Part shown: piece after piece, positions 50,771-59,718 of the stretch
Layout of the letters: each line of letters starts with the position of its first letter
Numbering within the stretch: the stretch's first letter is position 1
Assembly (NCBI RefSeq): GCF_029207565.1
Contig: NZ_JANCMW010000006.1
Coordinates: 124,001-188,000, forward strand
Direction: 5' to 3'
DNA from: Marinobacter iranensis
GTDB lineage: Bacteria; Pseudomonadota; Gammaproteobacteria; Pseudomonadales; Oleiphilaceae
Length of the DNA stretch: 64,000 nt
Program-made: the position numbers and the translations under genes
The notes under the pieces: model-generated
Databases searched by the model: none
What the model saw: only the letters and a program-made list of their open reading frames with translations
What the model was told of the DNA's origin: nothing

Positions 50771-52034
50771 CCTGCTCCGATTGGAATTGCCGGTCTTGCC
50801 GGGCAGCTGAAATCTTTTTGGCCAAAGCGGCCAGATGCTTTTTGTTGTACACCGAGCCCATGGTGCTGTTTTCCGACCACGTCATTGCGACTTTTCTGAC
50901 GTCTTCCAGGACAGCGGGATCGATCCCCAGCGCTTTACCTTTTTCGCTAAAAAGGTCGTTCCATTTATGGCGCAGTATGTGCGCAGTCAGGTGAAAGCCG
51001 AGAGATTCCGAGAGCACGGCGAACAGGTAATCAATCCCCCTAATGGTCAACGGCTGACCTTTGGTCTTGCCTTTTTCAGAAACAAATAGGAAATCGTGCT
51101 GTTGGGCGGCTGGGAAATGGGCGCGGATGTGATCCCGGTAGTATCTCAGCGCCGCCATTAGTTCATGTGAAATGGGGACGGTACCGGCATTGGTTTTTTG
51201 CGATGGGCGCCGTTTACGGGGATCGTCCGGATCGTTCGGGGTGCGGTTGATCCGCAGGCGGGGAGTTTCCCAGTCCTCGACCACGTCGGCCAACTTCAAC
51301 TTGGCCAGCGCTCCCTTGCGCATACCGGTATCATTAAACATCCATATCATCAATGAATTACGACGACGTGACCCCTTGAAGGGATTATCGGATGCCTCGG
51401 GCGCGATGCAGCCCAGCAAACGGACAAAAACGTCATCGGGGATGACAGACAGATATGGATCCTTTGTAACATGATTCTGGTCCCTCAGCTTCCGAGCATC
51501 TTCGTTCACCCAATGCTCGAACTGAACAAAGCGGTGGATCAGATCCTGAGGTGGTGAACAATCGCCGTGATAGAGACTGTAGAGCCAACGCAGGTAGCCC
51601 AGAAAACGCCGCAGACGCCCCTTAGTGGCTGCTGAGCCGACGTATTCTTCCGCCGCCGTGGATGCGTGCAAGTAACGGTCGAGTTGCTTGCTGCTCCATT
51701 GCGCCAGATTCACGACCTTGTTGGCCGGATCATGCTTTGCTTGCTCGGACTTGGCCTTGAATCGGCAGGCGCGCTCAAATGCACCGTATTCCGCACGTGT
51801 TAACAGCTCGCCGCTTCGAATGCGCTCGGGCAGATCAATGCCGGCCACCTCGAAGTGGCGGAACACAAAAGCCAATTGACCCGCGTATATGATCTGTGTA
51901 TTTAAGGCTTTTTCACTGAGTTGAGAAACTAGGTAAGTATTCAGGTGGAAGCAGGTAGGCAACCCAAATTCATCGGTCACCATGATGAATTGGCTACCAC
52001 CCTGAGCTTGGCAGATTTCGATCCTGGCGACCAT
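50760..52034 (-). CDS. Tyrosine recombinase, first of trio
   Basis: A 424-residue integrase with canonical catalytic residues. SAM-like core-binding domain (about 110-210), box I NDTGMRKGALAKLKLADVVE (Arg), a lysine beta-hairpin near NAGTVPISHELMAAL, box II LTAHILRHKWNDLFSEKGKA (His-x-x-Arg-His), and MTWSENSTMGSVYNKKH with the Tyr. ATG 52034 lies 160 bases from the right end of the island and reads inward. It is the most complete catalytic member and probably does the DNA cleavage at the DJ-1/PfpI target together with its two partners. Confidence 0.9.
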   Translation of the reverse strand: MVARIEICQAQGGSQFIMVTDEFGLPTCFHLNTYLVSQLSEKALNTQIIYAGQLAFVFRHFEVAGIDLPERIRSGELLTRAEYGAFERACRFKAKSEQAKHDPANKVVNLAQWSSKQLDRYLHASTAAEEYVGSAATKGRLRRFLGYLRWLYSLYHGDCSPPQDLIHRFVQFEHWVNEDARKLRDQNHVTKDPYLSVIPDDVFVRLLGCIAPEASDNPFKGSRRRNSLMIWMFNDTGMRKGALAKLKLADVVEDWETPRLRINRTPNDPDDPRKRRPSQKTNAGTVPISHELMAALRYYRDHIRAHFPAAQQHDFLFVSEKGKTKGQPLTIRGIDYLFAVLSESLGFHLTAHILRHKWNDLFSEKGKALGIDPAVLEDVRKVAMTWSENSTMGSVYNKKHLAALAKKISAARQDRQFQSEQDDE

Positions 52035-52194
52035 TACAAATTATCCAGTCAAATAACTTCTAGCCGACCTTACAGCAATTTACACTTTTGTAAACTGTTT
52101 CAGTGTGCTTTCTTTATTGAAATTCTTTATTTAAGGCAAATGGAGAGTTAGGGTTCAGATTTTTCAATGTTTACCAAATTTTTCCTGTGTAAAA
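52035..52194. promoter_or_regulatory. Right-end region: recombinase promoter and binding arms
   Basis: An AT-rich 160-base end. TTACACTTTTGTAA (52081-52094) is a palindrome, and GTTTACC together with GTGTAAAAC frame the terminal TTTTTCCTGT, an inverted pair expected for recombinase arms. The promoter for the six-gene operon must also lie here, near its own attachment site, so integration state could affect expression. Confidence 0.6.
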
Positions 52195-52198
52195 CTGG
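52181..52198. repeat. Right end of island: inverted TTTCCTGTG plus CTGG core
   Basis: TTTCCTGTG (52181-52189) mirrors CACAGGAAA at 698-706. CTGG (52195-52198) repeats 687-690. The host gene resumes with CTGGAGGAG at 52199. Confidence 0.75.
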
Positions 52199-52813
52199 CT
52201 GGAGGAGTTCACCGCGCCCTATTACGTGTTCAAGGATGCCGGCGCGGACATCACTATCGCCTCCCCGAAAGGCGGCCAGCCGCCGGTTGACCCCAACAGC
52301 GAAGCTGACGATGCCCTGACCGACACCACCCGGCGCTTCCAGCAGGATGCCCACGCCAAGGAAGCCCTCGCCAGCACCAAGAAACTGGCGGATGTGGACA
52401 TGAACGACTACGACGCCCTGTTCTACCCCGGCGGCCATGGCCCGCTGTGGGACCTGGTGAACAACGACAAGTCCCTGGCCCTGATCAAGACCGCCCATGA
52501 GCAGGATAAGGTCATCGGTGCCGTGTGCCACGCACCGGCCGTGTTCAAGAATGTGGAAATCAAGCCCGGACAGAACATCGTGGGCGGCCGCGAAGTGACG
52601 GGCTTCAGCAACAGCGAAGAGGAAGCTGTGGGCCTGAGCAGCGTTGTGCCCTTCCTGCTCGAAGACATGCTGAAGGAAAACACCGCCACCTACACCAAGG
52701 GTGACGACTGGGCACCGCACATCGTGGTGGACGGCAAACTGATCACCGGCCAGAACCCGGCCTCCTCCGAAGGCGCTGCCAAGGCAGTGGTGCAGACGCT
52801 TCAGCAAGGCTGA
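52199..52813 (+). pseudogene. 3' part of the split DJ-1/PfpI-family gene
   Basis: 204 codons continuing directly from codon 23 at 690: LEEFTAPYYVFKDAGADITI, then YDALFYPGGHGPLWDL, KVIGAVCHAPAVFKNVEI with the nucleophilic Cys in the elbow AVCHAP, VTGFSNSEEEAVGL and the C-terminal end LITGQNPASSEGAAKAVVQT LQQG. All catalytic parts are here but the first beta strand and start codon are left at the other end of the island. An internal GTG (52226) exists but would give a protein without its first strand. Confidence 0.93.
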
Positions 52814-52831
52814 ACGCCCTCCTGACAATAG

Positions 52832-53284
52832 CTATTCCCCGGCGTGACTGATGAGCACGCCGGGGGCTCCCACCTCAAGCTTTTCCCGGATATGCGCCGG
52901 TATCGGCGTCTTTGCCATCTCCGAGGGCTGGATCAGCACATACGTAATGTCAGCCTCGGCGACCCGTTGTTCATCACCGAAGCGTACAAACTCCAGATGC
53001 AGGGTGAACGAGGTATTCCCCAAACGCCCAACCCTGATCCGCGCCTCCAGCACATCATCAAACCGCGCCGGTGCCCGGTAGTTCACTGTCAGGCTCACCA
53101 CCTGGATGTCGAGATCCTGATCCAGCAGGGCCTGGTAATCACCGAACAGGGTGCGGATGTATTCGTTGACGGAGATATCCACGTAGTCCGCGTAGCGGGC
53201 ATTGAACACAACGCTCTGGGCGTCGCATTCGCCGTAGCGGACGCGGAAACGGAAGCGGAATGGCTGATCGGTCTGTTCAGTCAT
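52832..53284 (-). CDS. 4HBT-type acyl-CoA thioesterase
   Basis: A 150-residue single hotdog protein, ATG 53284. RVRYGECDAQSVVFNARYAD YVDISVNEY contains the catalytic Asp of the 4-hydroxybenzoyl-CoA thioesterase family. It ends in a proline-rich helix IPAHIREKLEV. Cytoplasmic hydrolase of short or aromatic acyl-CoAs. Host chromosome, convergent with the split DJ-1 gene and downstream of benE on the same strand; a direct role in benzoate use is possible but not shown. Confidence 0.88.
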   Translation of the reverse strand: MTEQTDQPFRFRFRVRYGECDAQSVVFNARYADYVDISVNEYIRTLFGDYQALLDQDLDIQVVSLTVNYRAPARFDDVLEARIRVGRLGNTSFTLHLEFVRFGDEQRVAEADITYVLIQPSEMAKTPIPAHIREKLEVGAPGVLISHAGE

Positions 53285-53336
53285 GGTCACTCAATCTGTA
53301 AAAATGAATAAACCAACAGCCTACCCCATCAGCCGA

Positions 53337-54512
53337 TCATTTTCTGCCAGCGCTGCCGTTCAACACCAGATAACAACCATAGCCGATAACAACGCCCCAG
53401 AAAGCCGACGACAGCCCGAACAACGACATGCCGGAGGCGGTGACAATAAAGGTGATCAGCGACGCTTCCCGGTGGCTACCCTCTTCCAGCGCTGAGAACA
53501 GATTGCCCGCAATGGCCCCCAGCAACGCCAAACCCGCAAGCACGGCCACAAACGCGGCCGGCAGCGAGGTGAACAGACTAACAATGGTGCCGGCAAACAG
53601 CCCACCCACCAGGTAGAACACCCCATTAAATACACCCGCGATATAACGGCGGGACGGGTCTTCATGGGCGTCCTTACCCGTGCAGATGGCCGCCGTAATC
53701 GCCGCCACCACCGTGGTGATACCGCCGAAAAACGCCATGGGCAACGACACCAGACTGGTGACGCCAATGATCGGTTTGGCCTTGACCGGGTACCCCGCCC
53801 CTTGAAGTATGGCCATGCCCGGCAGGAACTGCCCGGTGAGGCTCACCAGCACCAATGGAATGGCCAGGCTCAGGGTTGAACCCAGGGTCCATTCGGGCTG
53901 GATGAATTGTGGAACCGCAATACTCCAGCGCACCCCGGACAGTGACGCACCCTCCAGGACAACCGCCAGCACCACACCAGCAACCAACAGCAGCACCAGG
54001 GTGTACTTGGGAAACAGGCGGCGGAAGACCACATAGGAAACCAGCATACCGATGGCCAGCGCCGGTGTGGTTTCAATGGCGGTGAAGGCACCCACCCCAA
54101 ACTGGAACAGGATACCCGCCATCATACCGGCGGCGATGCCTTTGGGAATGGCACGAACAAACGTATCGAAGGTCCCGGACACACCAATGATGAAGATAAT
54201 GATGGCGGCTGTGATGTAGGCCCCTATGGCCTCATTCAGGGACAGCTCCGGAAACAGGGCCACCAGCAGTGCCGTACCGGGGGCCGACCAGGCGGTAACG
54301 ACCGGTGCTTTCAACCAGATAGACAGGACAATGCCGGATATCGCCGCGCCCATGGAGATCGCCCAGACCCAGGAGGTCATCATCTCCGTGGAGATACCCG
54401 CGCTGGCCCCCGCCTGGAAAAAGATGGCCAATGGCCCCGAGTAGGACACCAGAACGGCCAGAAAACCGGCAACAATGGCCGGCAGGGAAAGGTCTTTGAA
54501 AAATTTCGACAT
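53337..54512 (-). CDS. benE: Benzoate transporter BenE
   Basis: A 391-residue inner-membrane protein with about 12 helices. The BenE family pattern is seen in SLPAIVAGFLAVLVSYSGPL at the start, SWVWAISMGAAISGIVLSIW, APVVTAWSAPGTALLVALFP, IPKGIAAGMMAGILFQFGVG and the Gly/Ala-rich FFGGITTVVAAITAAICTG. It imports benzoate with protons. It lies after the terminator that ends the ben-cat operon, so it probably has its own promoter. Confidence 0.93.
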   Translation of the reverse strand: MSKFFKDLSLPAIVAGFLAVLVSYSGPLAIFFQAGASAGISTEMMTSWVWAISMGAAISGIVLSIWLKAPVVTAWSAPGTALLVALFPELSLNEAIGAYITAAIIIFIIGVSGTFDTFVRAIPKGIAAGMMAGILFQFGVGAFTAIETTPALAIGMLVSYVVFRRLFPKYTLVLLLVAGVVLAVVLEGASLSGVRWSIAVPQFIQPEWTLGSTLSLAIPLVLVSLTGQFLPGMAILQGAGYPVKAKPIIGVTSLVSLPMAFFGGITTVVAAITAAICTGKDAHEDPSRRYIAGVFNGVFYLVGGLFAGTIVSLFTSLPAAFVAVLAGLALLGAIAGNLFSALEEGSHREASLITFIVTASGMSLFGLSSAFWGVVIGYGCYLVLNGSAGRK

Positions 54513-54553
54513 AAACGTGAATCCGTTAGTGCTTGTTATAGGTTCGATTCATG

Positions 54554-54586
54554 AAAAAAGGCCCCGCGCGCAAGAGCACCGGGGCC
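54554..54586 (-). terminator. Rho-independent terminator of the cat-ben operon
   Basis: Read on the minus strand: stem GGCCCCGGTGCTC... pairing with GCGCGGGGCC, followed by TTTTTT (the A-run at 54554-54559 on the plus strand). It lies 50 bases after the benD stop. Confidence 0.85.
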
Positions 54587-54634
54587 AAGGAGGGTATGAC
54601 TGACTGTCTACCCTGGGTCGCATCAACCTCCGGT

Positions 54635-55414
54635 CTACCCCAAATCGCCCCCCGCAACAGGAATGATCGTCCCGGTAATATAGCTGGCAGCATCCGAAGC
54701 CAGAAACAGGATTGGTTCGGCTTGTTCATCAAGCGTCCCGTAACGGTGCATAAAACTGTTGTCCGTGGTCTGATCGATCAACGTCTGGTACCACGCCTTT
54801 TCCTGCTTGCTCTGCTCTTTGGTATTGCGGGGGGTCAGCCGTGGGGGCGCTTCGGTCCCACCGGGCGCGGCAGCATTCACGCGGATATTGTGGGAAGCGT
54901 ACTCGTAGGCCATGTTCACTGTCATGGCGTTGACGCCGCCCTTGGCCGCGCCATAAGGCACGCGCATCAAGCCCCGCGTTGCCACCGACGACACGTTCAC
55001 AATCACCCCGCCCTTCTGCTCCAGCATGTAGGGCAGCACCGCGCGACAACACCACATTGTGGTAAACAGCGAGCGCTGAATTTCCTTTTCGATCTGCTCC
55101 GGGGTGTAATGATCGAACGGCTGCGCCCAGATGGTGCCGCCCACGTTGTTGATCAGGATATCGATGCGGCCGAACTGCTTTTGCGCTTCCGCCATGATGG
55201 TTTCGGCGCCGGCCCAGGTTTCCAGGTTGGCCTGGACCGCGACAGCCTCGGCCCCCTGGTCACGCAGCTCCGCGGCAACGCCCTGAACGTAATCCGCAAT
55301 ATCGACCAGCAGTAGCCTGGCGCCTTCGGCGGCCGCCAGCTCGGCGACACGCTTGCCGATACCCTGGGCGGCGCCGGTAATCACCATGACCTTGTCGGTG
55401 AAGCGGTCTTTCAT
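54635..55414 (-). CDS. benD: cis-Diol dehydrogenase BenD
   Basis: A 259-residue SDR: MVITGAAQGIGKRVAELAAA cofactor loop, LLVDIA, NNVGGTIWAQPFDHYTPEQI, Ser in VNVSSVATRGLMRVPYGAAK with Tyr-x-x-x-Lys (YGAAK), and a conserved RVNAAAPGGTEAPPRLTPRN stretch distinctive of BenD. It oxidises and decarboxylates the benzoate cis-diol to catechol with NAD+. Overlaps benC by four bases. Confidence 0.95.
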   Translation of the reverse strand: MKDRFTDKVMVITGAAQGIGKRVAELAAAEGARLLLVDIADYVQGVAAELRDQGAEAVAVQANLETWAGAETIMAEAQKQFGRIDILINNVGGTIWAQPFDHYTPEQIEKEIQRSLFTTMWCCRAVLPYMLEQKGGVIVNVSSVATRGLMRVPYGAAKGGVNAMTVNMAYEYASHNIRVNAAAPGGTEAPPRLTPRNTKEQSKQEKAWYQTLIDQTTDNSFMHRYGTLDEQAEPILFLASDAASYITGTIIPVAGGDLG

Positions 55415-56439
55415 GCGACCTTCTCCCTGGCCGCCGGCACGCTGGGCGTGAACTTCTCATAATGGAACGAGTTCGGCTCAATGCCCTTCTCGCGGAAGAA
55501 CCCGAGTACGGAGTCCACCATCGGCGGCGGCCCACACAGATAGACGTCCACATCGCCTTCGTTCAGGGGCGCTTCATCCATATGCTGGGTCACATAACCC
55601 TTACGCGGATGATCGCTCTCCTCACCGGACACACAGGTGACGTAGCTGAAGTTGTCCAGCTCCTGGGTGAAACGGTCCAGGATGTCCAGGCACACCAGGT
55701 CATCTTCGTTACTGACGCCGTAGACCAGATGGGTCGGCAAGTCGCAGCCATTGGCCTTCATGTGTTCCAGCTTCGCCAGAAACGGCGCCAGGCCGGTGCC
55801 GCCCGCCAACATCAGTATCGGACGCTCGATCGGGCGCAGGTAGAAGCTGCCCATGGGGCCGGTCAGGGTCACCTTGTCACCGGTACGGGCCTTACCCACC
55901 AGCCAGGAGCTCATCAGCCCGCCCGACACATTGCGGATCAGGAAACTGAGATCGCGGCTGCCGGGTTTCGAGCTGAAGGAGTAGGCGCGGGTCTCCTCGG
56001 TGCCTGGCACCTGGATATTCACGTACTGCCCCGGCAGGAAGACGATGTCGTCATCCGCAGTGATCTTCAGTTCGATCGACGTGGGCGAGATCAGGTTCAC
56101 CTCGGCCACGGTACCGGTGACCTCGGCATTGCCGGTCTTGCACATGGTGGAAGCAACAGGCACTTCCACCACGCAATCGCTGGAGGGCACCATCTGGCAG
56201 GTCAGCACCATGCCCTGCTCGGCTTCCTCGTCAGACAGCGCTTCGTCAATGTATTCCTCACCCATGTCGAACTCGCCCTGACGGCAGGCACCCTTGCAGG
56301 TGCCGCAGACGCCATCGGAGCAGTCCATGGGCAGATTGATCTGCGCACGGTAGGCGGCATCGAGAACCGTTTCGCCTTCGTTGCAGGACACAAAACGGGT
56401 AACGCCGTCTTCAAAGTTAAGCGCGATGTTGTAACTCAT
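55411..56439 (-). CDS. benC: Benzoate 1,2-dioxygenase reductase BenC
   Basis: A 342-residue electron-transfer protein, ATG 56439. N-terminal plant-type ferredoxin domain with MDCSDGVCGTCKGACRQGEF and a fourth Cys in LTCQM. FAD-binding domain with TRAYSFSSKPGSRDL. NAD domain with LMLAGGTGLAPFLAKLEHM and VYLCGPPPMVDSVLGFFREK. It passes electrons from NADH to BenAB. Overlaps benD by four bases and lies 20 bases after benB. Confidence 0.95.
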   Translation of the reverse strand: MSYNIALNFEDGVTRFVSCNEGETVLDAAYRAQINLPMDCSDGVCGTCKGACRQGEFDMGEEYIDEALSDEEAEQGMVLTCQMVPSSDCVVEVPVASTMCKTGNAEVTGTVAEVNLISPTSIELKITADDDIVFLPGQYVNIQVPGTEETRAYSFSSKPGSRDLSFLIRNVSGGLMSSWLVGKARTGDKVTLTGPMGSFYLRPIERPILMLAGGTGLAPFLAKLEHMKANGCDLPTHLVYGVSNEDDLVCLDILDRFTQELDNFSYVTCVSGEESDHPRKGYVTQHMDEAPLNEGDVDVYLCGPPPMVDSVLGFFREKGIEPNSFHYEKFTPSVPAAREKVA

Positions 56440-56459
56440 GATGATGCTCTCCCCATCAA

Positions 56460-56951
56460 TTACAGGTGGTAAACGTCCAGCACCTGATTGATGCAATCGT
56501 TGTTCAGAACCAGTCGCTTCTCGCGGATCAGCGGCTGCTCGCCGGTGATGTCCAGGGTGTAGAAGGAAGTTCCGAAGAATTCGGCCGATTTCTTGTAGCG
56601 GTAGGCCTTGGTCAGCCAGTTAAACCGCAGCTTTATTTCACTGTCGTCCTGGGACAGGATCTCCAGGTTGCTGGTGAAGTGGGTGGTGCGTGGCTCCGGC
56701 ATGGAGCTGGCACCGGAACGCTCGGTCTTGATCCGGTAGATCCGGTCTTCCAGGCCTTCCTTGTTGGGGTAGTAGATGAGTGAGATCTCGCTTTGCGGAT
56801 CTTCGGTCAGCTCATCGTCGTCATCCCAGGCCGGCATCCAGTAGGTGACATCCTCGTGGTAGCAGGCCAGCCAGTTGTCCCACTCGCGGTCGTCCAGGAA
56901 GCGCGCCTCGCGAATGATGAATTGCTCGATGTCGTGATAGCTCAGACTCAT
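56460..56951 (-). CDS. benB: Benzoate 1,2-dioxygenase small subunit BenB
   Basis: A 163-residue beta subunit, ATG 56951 overlapping the benA stop by four bases. Ring-hydroxylating small-subunit pattern: [40 protein letters not shown] and the C-terminal LVLNDCINQ-type edge [17 protein letters not shown]. Forms the alpha3-beta3 oxygenase with BenA. No cofactor of its own. Confidence 0.95.
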   Translation of the reverse strand: MSLSYHDIEQFIIREARFLDDREWDNWLACYHEDVTYWMPAWDDDDELTEDPQSEISLIYYPNKEGLEDRIYRIKTERSGASSMPEPRTTHFTSNLEILSQDDSEIKLRFNWLTKAYRYKKSAEFFGTSFYTLDITGEQPLIREKRLVLNNDCINQVLDVYHL

Positions 56952-58324
56952 GCGGACGCCTCCTCTGAAGTCACTGGAATGAAACGGGCACGCTCGGCCT
57001 CGATCGCGCGTGTCATCTCCACCTGCCAATGCTGGTGGTGGTTCACATACAGGCCTTCGTCGTCGGGCCGCGCGCCACTCATCATGGGTTTCATGTCGAT
57101 CTGGTTGGCGTGTTCGTCCGGGCCGTCGATCCAGTGCGCCGCACCACGGCTCATGTCGTTCCAGCGCATGTCGCGGGCTTCGTAGCCGTTCTGGCAGGCG
57201 CGGAACTCTTCCAGATCATCCGGTGTACCCATTCCGGAGACGTTGAAGAAGTCCTCGTACTGGCGGATACGCTTGGTGCGCAGTTCCGCCGGCTCGTTCT
57301 TCGGACCAAAGGCATAGATGGTCACTTCCGTCTTGTTGACGTCGATGGGCCGGGTCACACGGATCTGTGTGGAGAACTGGTCCATCAGGTAGACGTTCGG
57401 GTACAGGCACAGGTTCTTGGTGGTGCGTACGATGGAGTCGGCACGGGCCTCGCCGTAGGTTTCCTTCAGACGTTCCAACTGGCTGAAGATTGGGCGCACT
57501 TCCGGGTTCAGCAGGCGGGTCCAAAGCATCATGTGGCCGTTCTCGAAGGAGTAGAAGCCGCCTTCGGCCGACCAGCTCTTGGCGTCGACCGCCTCGGTGC
57601 CGCCCTTGTCGTAATTGCGCTGACCCATGGTGGACAGGTAGTTCCAGTGCACGGTGCCCACGTGGTAACCGTCGGCGCCGTTTTCCGCGGTCAGTTTCCA
57701 GTTGCCTTCGTAGGTGTAGGTCGAGCTGCCGCGCAGGATTTCCAGGCCGTCTTCCGACTGATCCACGATGTTGTCGATGATCTTGGTGGTTTCACCCAGG
57801 TGCTCCTCGAGAGGAACCACATCGGCGTTGAGGCTGCCGAACAGGAAGCCACGGTAGTTGCCGAACTTCGGCATCTGCTTCAGGTCGTGGGAGCCGTCGG
57901 TGTTGAACTGCTCTGGGTAACCGCCCTTCTTCTGGTCCTTCGCCTTCAAAAGCTGACCGTCATTGCGGAAGGTCCAGCCGTGGAACGGGCAGGTAAAGGA
58001 GGTCTTGTTGCCCCGCTTCTTGCGGCACAGGGTGGCGCCACGGTGCGAGCATGTGTTGAGGATGGCTTTCAGCTCGCCATCCTTGGTGCGGGTAATGACT
58101 ACCGGCTGGCGACCCACGGTCACCGTAAAGTAGTCACCCGGCTCCGGGATCTGGCTCTCGTGGGCCAGGTAGACCCAGTTGCCCTCGAAGATGTACTTCA
58201 TCTCCAGGTCGAACAGTTCCTGGTCAGTGAAGATGCTGCGATCGCACTGGTAGCGGCCGGTTTCCGGATCCGCTATCACCGCATCGCGCACCTTGTCTGC
58301 GAGTTTTTCGAGTTTACTGGTCAT
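56948..58324 (-). CDS. benA: Benzoate 1,2-dioxygenase large subunit BenA
   Basis: A 458-residue Rieske oxygenase alpha subunit. ATG 58324 is chosen for spacing from cggag (GTG 58333 is the other option). Rieske ligands are in [20 protein letters not shown] and [11 protein letters not shown]. The mononuclear iron facial triad is around [20 protein letters not shown] (Asp, two His) with a later Asp. It dioxygenates benzoate at C1-C2 to the cis-diol. Followed by benB. Confidence 0.96.
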   Translation of the reverse strand: MTSKLEKLADKVRDAVIADPETGRYQCDRSIFTDQELFDLEMKYIFEGNWVYLAHESQIPEPGDYFTVTVGRQPVVITRTKDGELKAILNTCSHRGATLCRKKRGNKTSFTCPFHGWTFRNDGQLLKAKDQKKGGYPEQFNTDGSHDLKQMPKFGNYRGFLFGSLNADVVPLEEHLGETTKIIDNIVDQSEDGLEILRGSSTYTYEGNWKLTAENGADGYHVGTVHWNYLSTMGQRNYDKGGTEAVDAKSWSAEGGFYSFENGHMMLWTRLLNPEVRPIFSQLERLKETYGEARADSIVRTTKNLCLYPNVYLMDQFSTQIRVTRPIDVNKTEVTIYAFGPKNEPAELRTKRIRQYEDFFNVSGMGTPDDLEEFRACQNGYEARDMRWNDMSRGAAHWIDGPDEHANQIDMKPMMSGARPDDEGLYVNHHQHWQVEMTRAIEAERARFIPVTSEEASA

Positions 58325-58356
58325 GTCGTTCACTCCGTCTTGTTCTTGTGTGTCAC

Positions 58357-59298
58357 TTACGCAGCGTCCGTTTCCAGGGCGCGACGACGTGCGTGGCGCG
58401 TCTGCAGCTCGGGCTTGTCGGTAGCGACCAGAGTCACATTGAACTCAACCTCGGTAATCGGACCGGTCACACCATGCTTTGCGGCGGTTTCGGACTGCTC
58501 CACACGCTTGGCTTCCATCACCAGCTCTTCACGAGTTGCAAACGCGAAGTCGTCGTAGGTGTATTCATCACCGGCGATGTTGACCTGGGTGGTCAGGTGC
58601 TTGTACCCCGGTTTGGACACGAAGTAATGAATGTGAGCCGGACGCTGGCCGTGACGACCCAGTTGGTTCAGGAGCTGTTGCGCAGAGCCCTCAGGCGGGC
58701 AACCGTAACCGGAAGGCATGATGCTCTGGGCAGCATAGCGACCTTCGGAGTCGGTCTTGATGCGACGGCGCAGGTTGTACTCGCTCTGTGACTGGTCGAA
58801 GTAGGAATAGGCGCCCTTGCTGTCCGCGTGCCAGATATCCACAATGGCGTTGGCCAGCGGTTCACCGTTTTCGTCAGTGATCTGGCCCTTGATCAGGATC
58901 ACTTCGGCATCCTTGTCGGAGCCGTCGTCCATACGGGCAAAGCCTTCACTGATGGGAGCGCCTGCCACGTACAGCGGGCCTTCGATAGTGCGCGGCGTGC
59001 CGCCGGTCAGGCCGGCCTGCTCGTCTTCGGCGTCCTGACGGATATCCAGGTAACGGTCCATGCCCAGGCCAGGGGCCAGCAGGGCGGCTTCGCCATTCGC
59101 TCCCAGTTCGCCAACGTAATAGACGGCGCTCCAGAATTCTTCCGGTGTGACATCGAAATCCTCGACGATCTGGAAAACATCGTGCATGACGCGATGAACG
59201 ATTTTCTTCATGCGCTCATTGCCACCGTCCTTGTCGAAGCCGGCTACTTTCTCCAGCAGTTCCTTCACATCAGCGGTTTGCATGGTTTTAACGGTCAT
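58357..59298 (-). CDS. catA: Catechol 1,2-dioxygenase CatA
   Basis: A 313-residue intradiol dioxygenase, ATG 59298 behind ggagaccgac. N-terminal helical linker domain. Catalytic domain with [20 protein letters not shown] (first Tyr), [40 protein letters not shown] (second Tyr) and [20 protein letters not shown] (two His), completing the Tyr2His2 Fe(III) site. It opens catechol to cis,cis-muconate. Lies between catC and benA, so ring hydroxylation and ring cleavage genes form one unit. Confidence 0.96.
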   Translation of the reverse strand: MTVKTMQTADVKELLEKVAGFDKDGGNERMKKIVHRVMHDVFQIVEDFDVTPEEFWSAVYYVGELGANGEAALLAPGLGMDRYLDIRQDAEDEQAGLTGGTPRTIEGPLYVAGAPISEGFARMDDGSDKDAEVILIKGQITDENGEPLANAIVDIWHADSKGAYSYFDQSQSEYNLRRRIKTDSEGRYAAQSIMPSGYGCPPEGSAQQLLNQLGRHGQRPAHIHYFVSKPGYKHLTTQVNIAGDEYTYDDFAFATREELVMEAKRVEQSETAAKHGVTGPITEVEFNVTLVATDKPELQTRHARRRALETDAA

Positions 59299-59414
59299 TG
59301 TCGGTCTCCTCGGTCTTTTGTTGTTGTTGCTCAAGACATTCCAATCAATTAGCAACAGGTTGTGATGGGTGCCTGGGACTGCGTTTGGCACCGGTATCTG
59401 GTGAACAGGCCCCG

Positions 59415-59705
59415 TTAGCGATCGTCCTCATGAATGGAGGACGGATGACGGCACAGGGGCGCAACGGTGATGTCCATATAGGGGAACAGCGGAAGATTGC
59501 TGATCAGGTCCTGCAGTTCGGCGTTGTCCTCAACGTCGAAAATGCTGACATTCGCGTAGCTACCCGCCACACGCCACAGGTGACGCCACTTGCCTTTTTC
59601 CTGAAGGCCCTGTGCGTAGGCTTTCTCCCGGGCCTTGATCTCGGCAGCGACCTCAGCCGGCATATCGGTGGGCAGATTGACCTTCATTTCGACTTTAAAC
59701 AGCAT
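59415..59705 (-). CDS. catC: Muconolactone delta-isomerase CatC
   Basis: A 96-residue protein, full family length: MLFKVEMKVNLPTDMPAEVA, KGKWRHLWRVAGSYANVSIF and NLPLFPYMDITVAPLCRHPS. It isomerises muconolactone to 3-oxoadipate enol-lactone. Fourteen bases after catB. Confidence 0.96.
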   Translation of the reverse strand: MLFKVEMKVNLPTDMPAEVAAEIKAREKAYAQGLQEKGKWRHLWRVAGSYANVSIFDVEDNAELQDLISNLPLFPYMDITVAPLCRHPSSIHEDDR

Positions 59706-59718
59706 GTGCGCTCCTCCG

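Larger units (their letters stand above)
691..52194. mobile_element. 51.5-kb integrative genomic island inserted in a DJ-1/PfpI gene
   Basis: Both edges fall inside one protein-coding gene whose halves rejoin in frame, so the limits are known to within four bases. The island carries its own three-recombinase operon at its right end, two catabolic modules, defence and antitoxin remnants and many broken insertion sequences. No phage structural genes, conjugation genes or replication genes are seen, so it should be mobile only by excision/integration, or by transfer with help from another element. The right-end operon is compact and intact, while most older cargo fragments are decayed. Confidence 0.9.

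Noticed and set aside
691..52194. Prophage
   Set aside because: No capsid, terminase, tail, portal or lysis genes; only recombinases, helicases and metabolic cargo.
57029..58558. Long open frames antisense to benA, and similar ones opposite benC (55462-56472), the CoA ligase (28257-29135) and DctM (29827-30426)
   Set aside because: They mirror strongly supported genes, have no ribosome sites or recognisable domains, and arise from the codon pattern of high-GC genes.
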